The notes under the pieces: generated by a model
What the model was told of the DNA's origin: nothing
Databases searched by the model: none
Seen by the model: only the letters and a program-made list of their open reading frames with translations
NCBI GenBank assembly: GCA_035476575.1
Contig: DATILL010000084.1
Location: forward strand, 1 to 41,572
Length of the DNA: 41,572 bases
Direction: 5' to 3'
DNA from: DATILL01 sp035476575
Lineage (GTDB): Bacteria > Actinomycetota > Actinomycetes > Mycobacteriales > JACQDL01
In this document: piece after piece, positions 41,511 through 41,572 of the stretch
Layout: each line of letters starts with the position of its first letter
How positions within the stretch are numbered: the first letter of the stretch is position 1
Made by a program: the position numbers and the translations under genes

Positions 41511-41572
41511 CCCGTGTGGTGACCTGTCGGCGTTGTGGTGACCTGTCGTTGCCTGCAGGCAACAAGAGGTCA
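41511..41572. repeat. Inverted copy of the GGTNACC repeat plus palindrome, cut by window end
   Basis: The complement of 41511-41553 matches 36928-36970 over 43 nt with three mismatches, so the repeat family recurs here in the opposite orientation, beginning one base after the VWA stop. It continues into a palindrome centred at 41555/41556: GTTGCCTGCAGGCAAC (41548-41563) is perfect, flanked by TGACCT and AGGTCA. The right half looks like the start of another, head-to-head copy. A transcription-termination role after the VWA gene is possible. Confidence 0.88.

Noticed and set aside
41511..41572. Rho-independent terminator as the full explanation of the end repeat
   Set aside because: Hairpins are possible, but the 43-bp match to the distant array and the head-to-head symmetry go beyond a terminator and there is no T-run.

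Overview
The window is high-GC DNA with GTG and TTG starts, many ATGA, GTGA and TTGA stop/start overlaps and strong G/C bias at third codon positions. These traits point to an actinomycete. The closing MoxR-type ATPase/VWA pair resembles the mycobacterial Rv0958/Rv0959 pair, which supports Actinomycetota, but the genus cannot be fixed from sequence alone.

Layout. Positions 1-528 hold a remnant of an inositol-monophosphatase-like gene, a hairpin and a 16-bp tandem duplication. Positions 529-3267 (-) encode phosphoenolpyruvate carboxylase. From 3637 to about 36760 lies a surface-polysaccharide locus: a priming sugar-phosphate transferase (3637), a large secreted multidomain protein (5164), a nucleotide-sugar and glycosyltransferase operon (16760-24845: Gfo/Idh dehydrogenase, SDR epimerase, two glycosyltransferases, two DegT-type aminotransferases, two hexapeptide acetyltransferases), a membrane O-acyltransferase (29730), a MOP-family flippase (33498, -), a secreted beta-helix protein (35106) and a methyltransferase (36064, -). 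The logic is lipid-linked polymer priming, synthesis of one or two acetamido-amino sugars, chain assembly, O-acylation, and flipping to the outside. No Wzy polymerase or chain-length regulator is visible here.

Three modules that look like biological-conflict or signalling systems interrupt this locus. (1) 9782-16419: four tightly coupled genes encoding a SEFIR/TIR-like domain fused to a degenerate kinase, an Upf1-like SF1 helicase, a winged-helix-like protein and a membrane M48-type metallopeptidase. (2) 24918-29123 (-): one 1401-residue protein with metallophosphoesterase, NACHT NTPase, pentapeptide-repeat and WD40 regions. (3) 31298-33478: a three-gene operon (TIGR04255-like protein, HTH protein, unknown protein). 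It lies between two near-identical 88/89-bp direct repeats, one of which is the 3' end of the flippase gene, so it looks inserted. Modules 1 and 3 are the best candidates for undescribed systems.

The right end (37086-41509) is ordinary chromosome: a ROK-family kinase, then a MoxR-like AAA+ ATPase overlapping a VWA-domain protein. It is bracketed by a repeat family: a 50-bp-period tandem array at 36880-37079 and an inverted copy starting just after the VWA stop codon. No tRNA, rRNA, CRISPR array, integrase or transposase gene was recognised.
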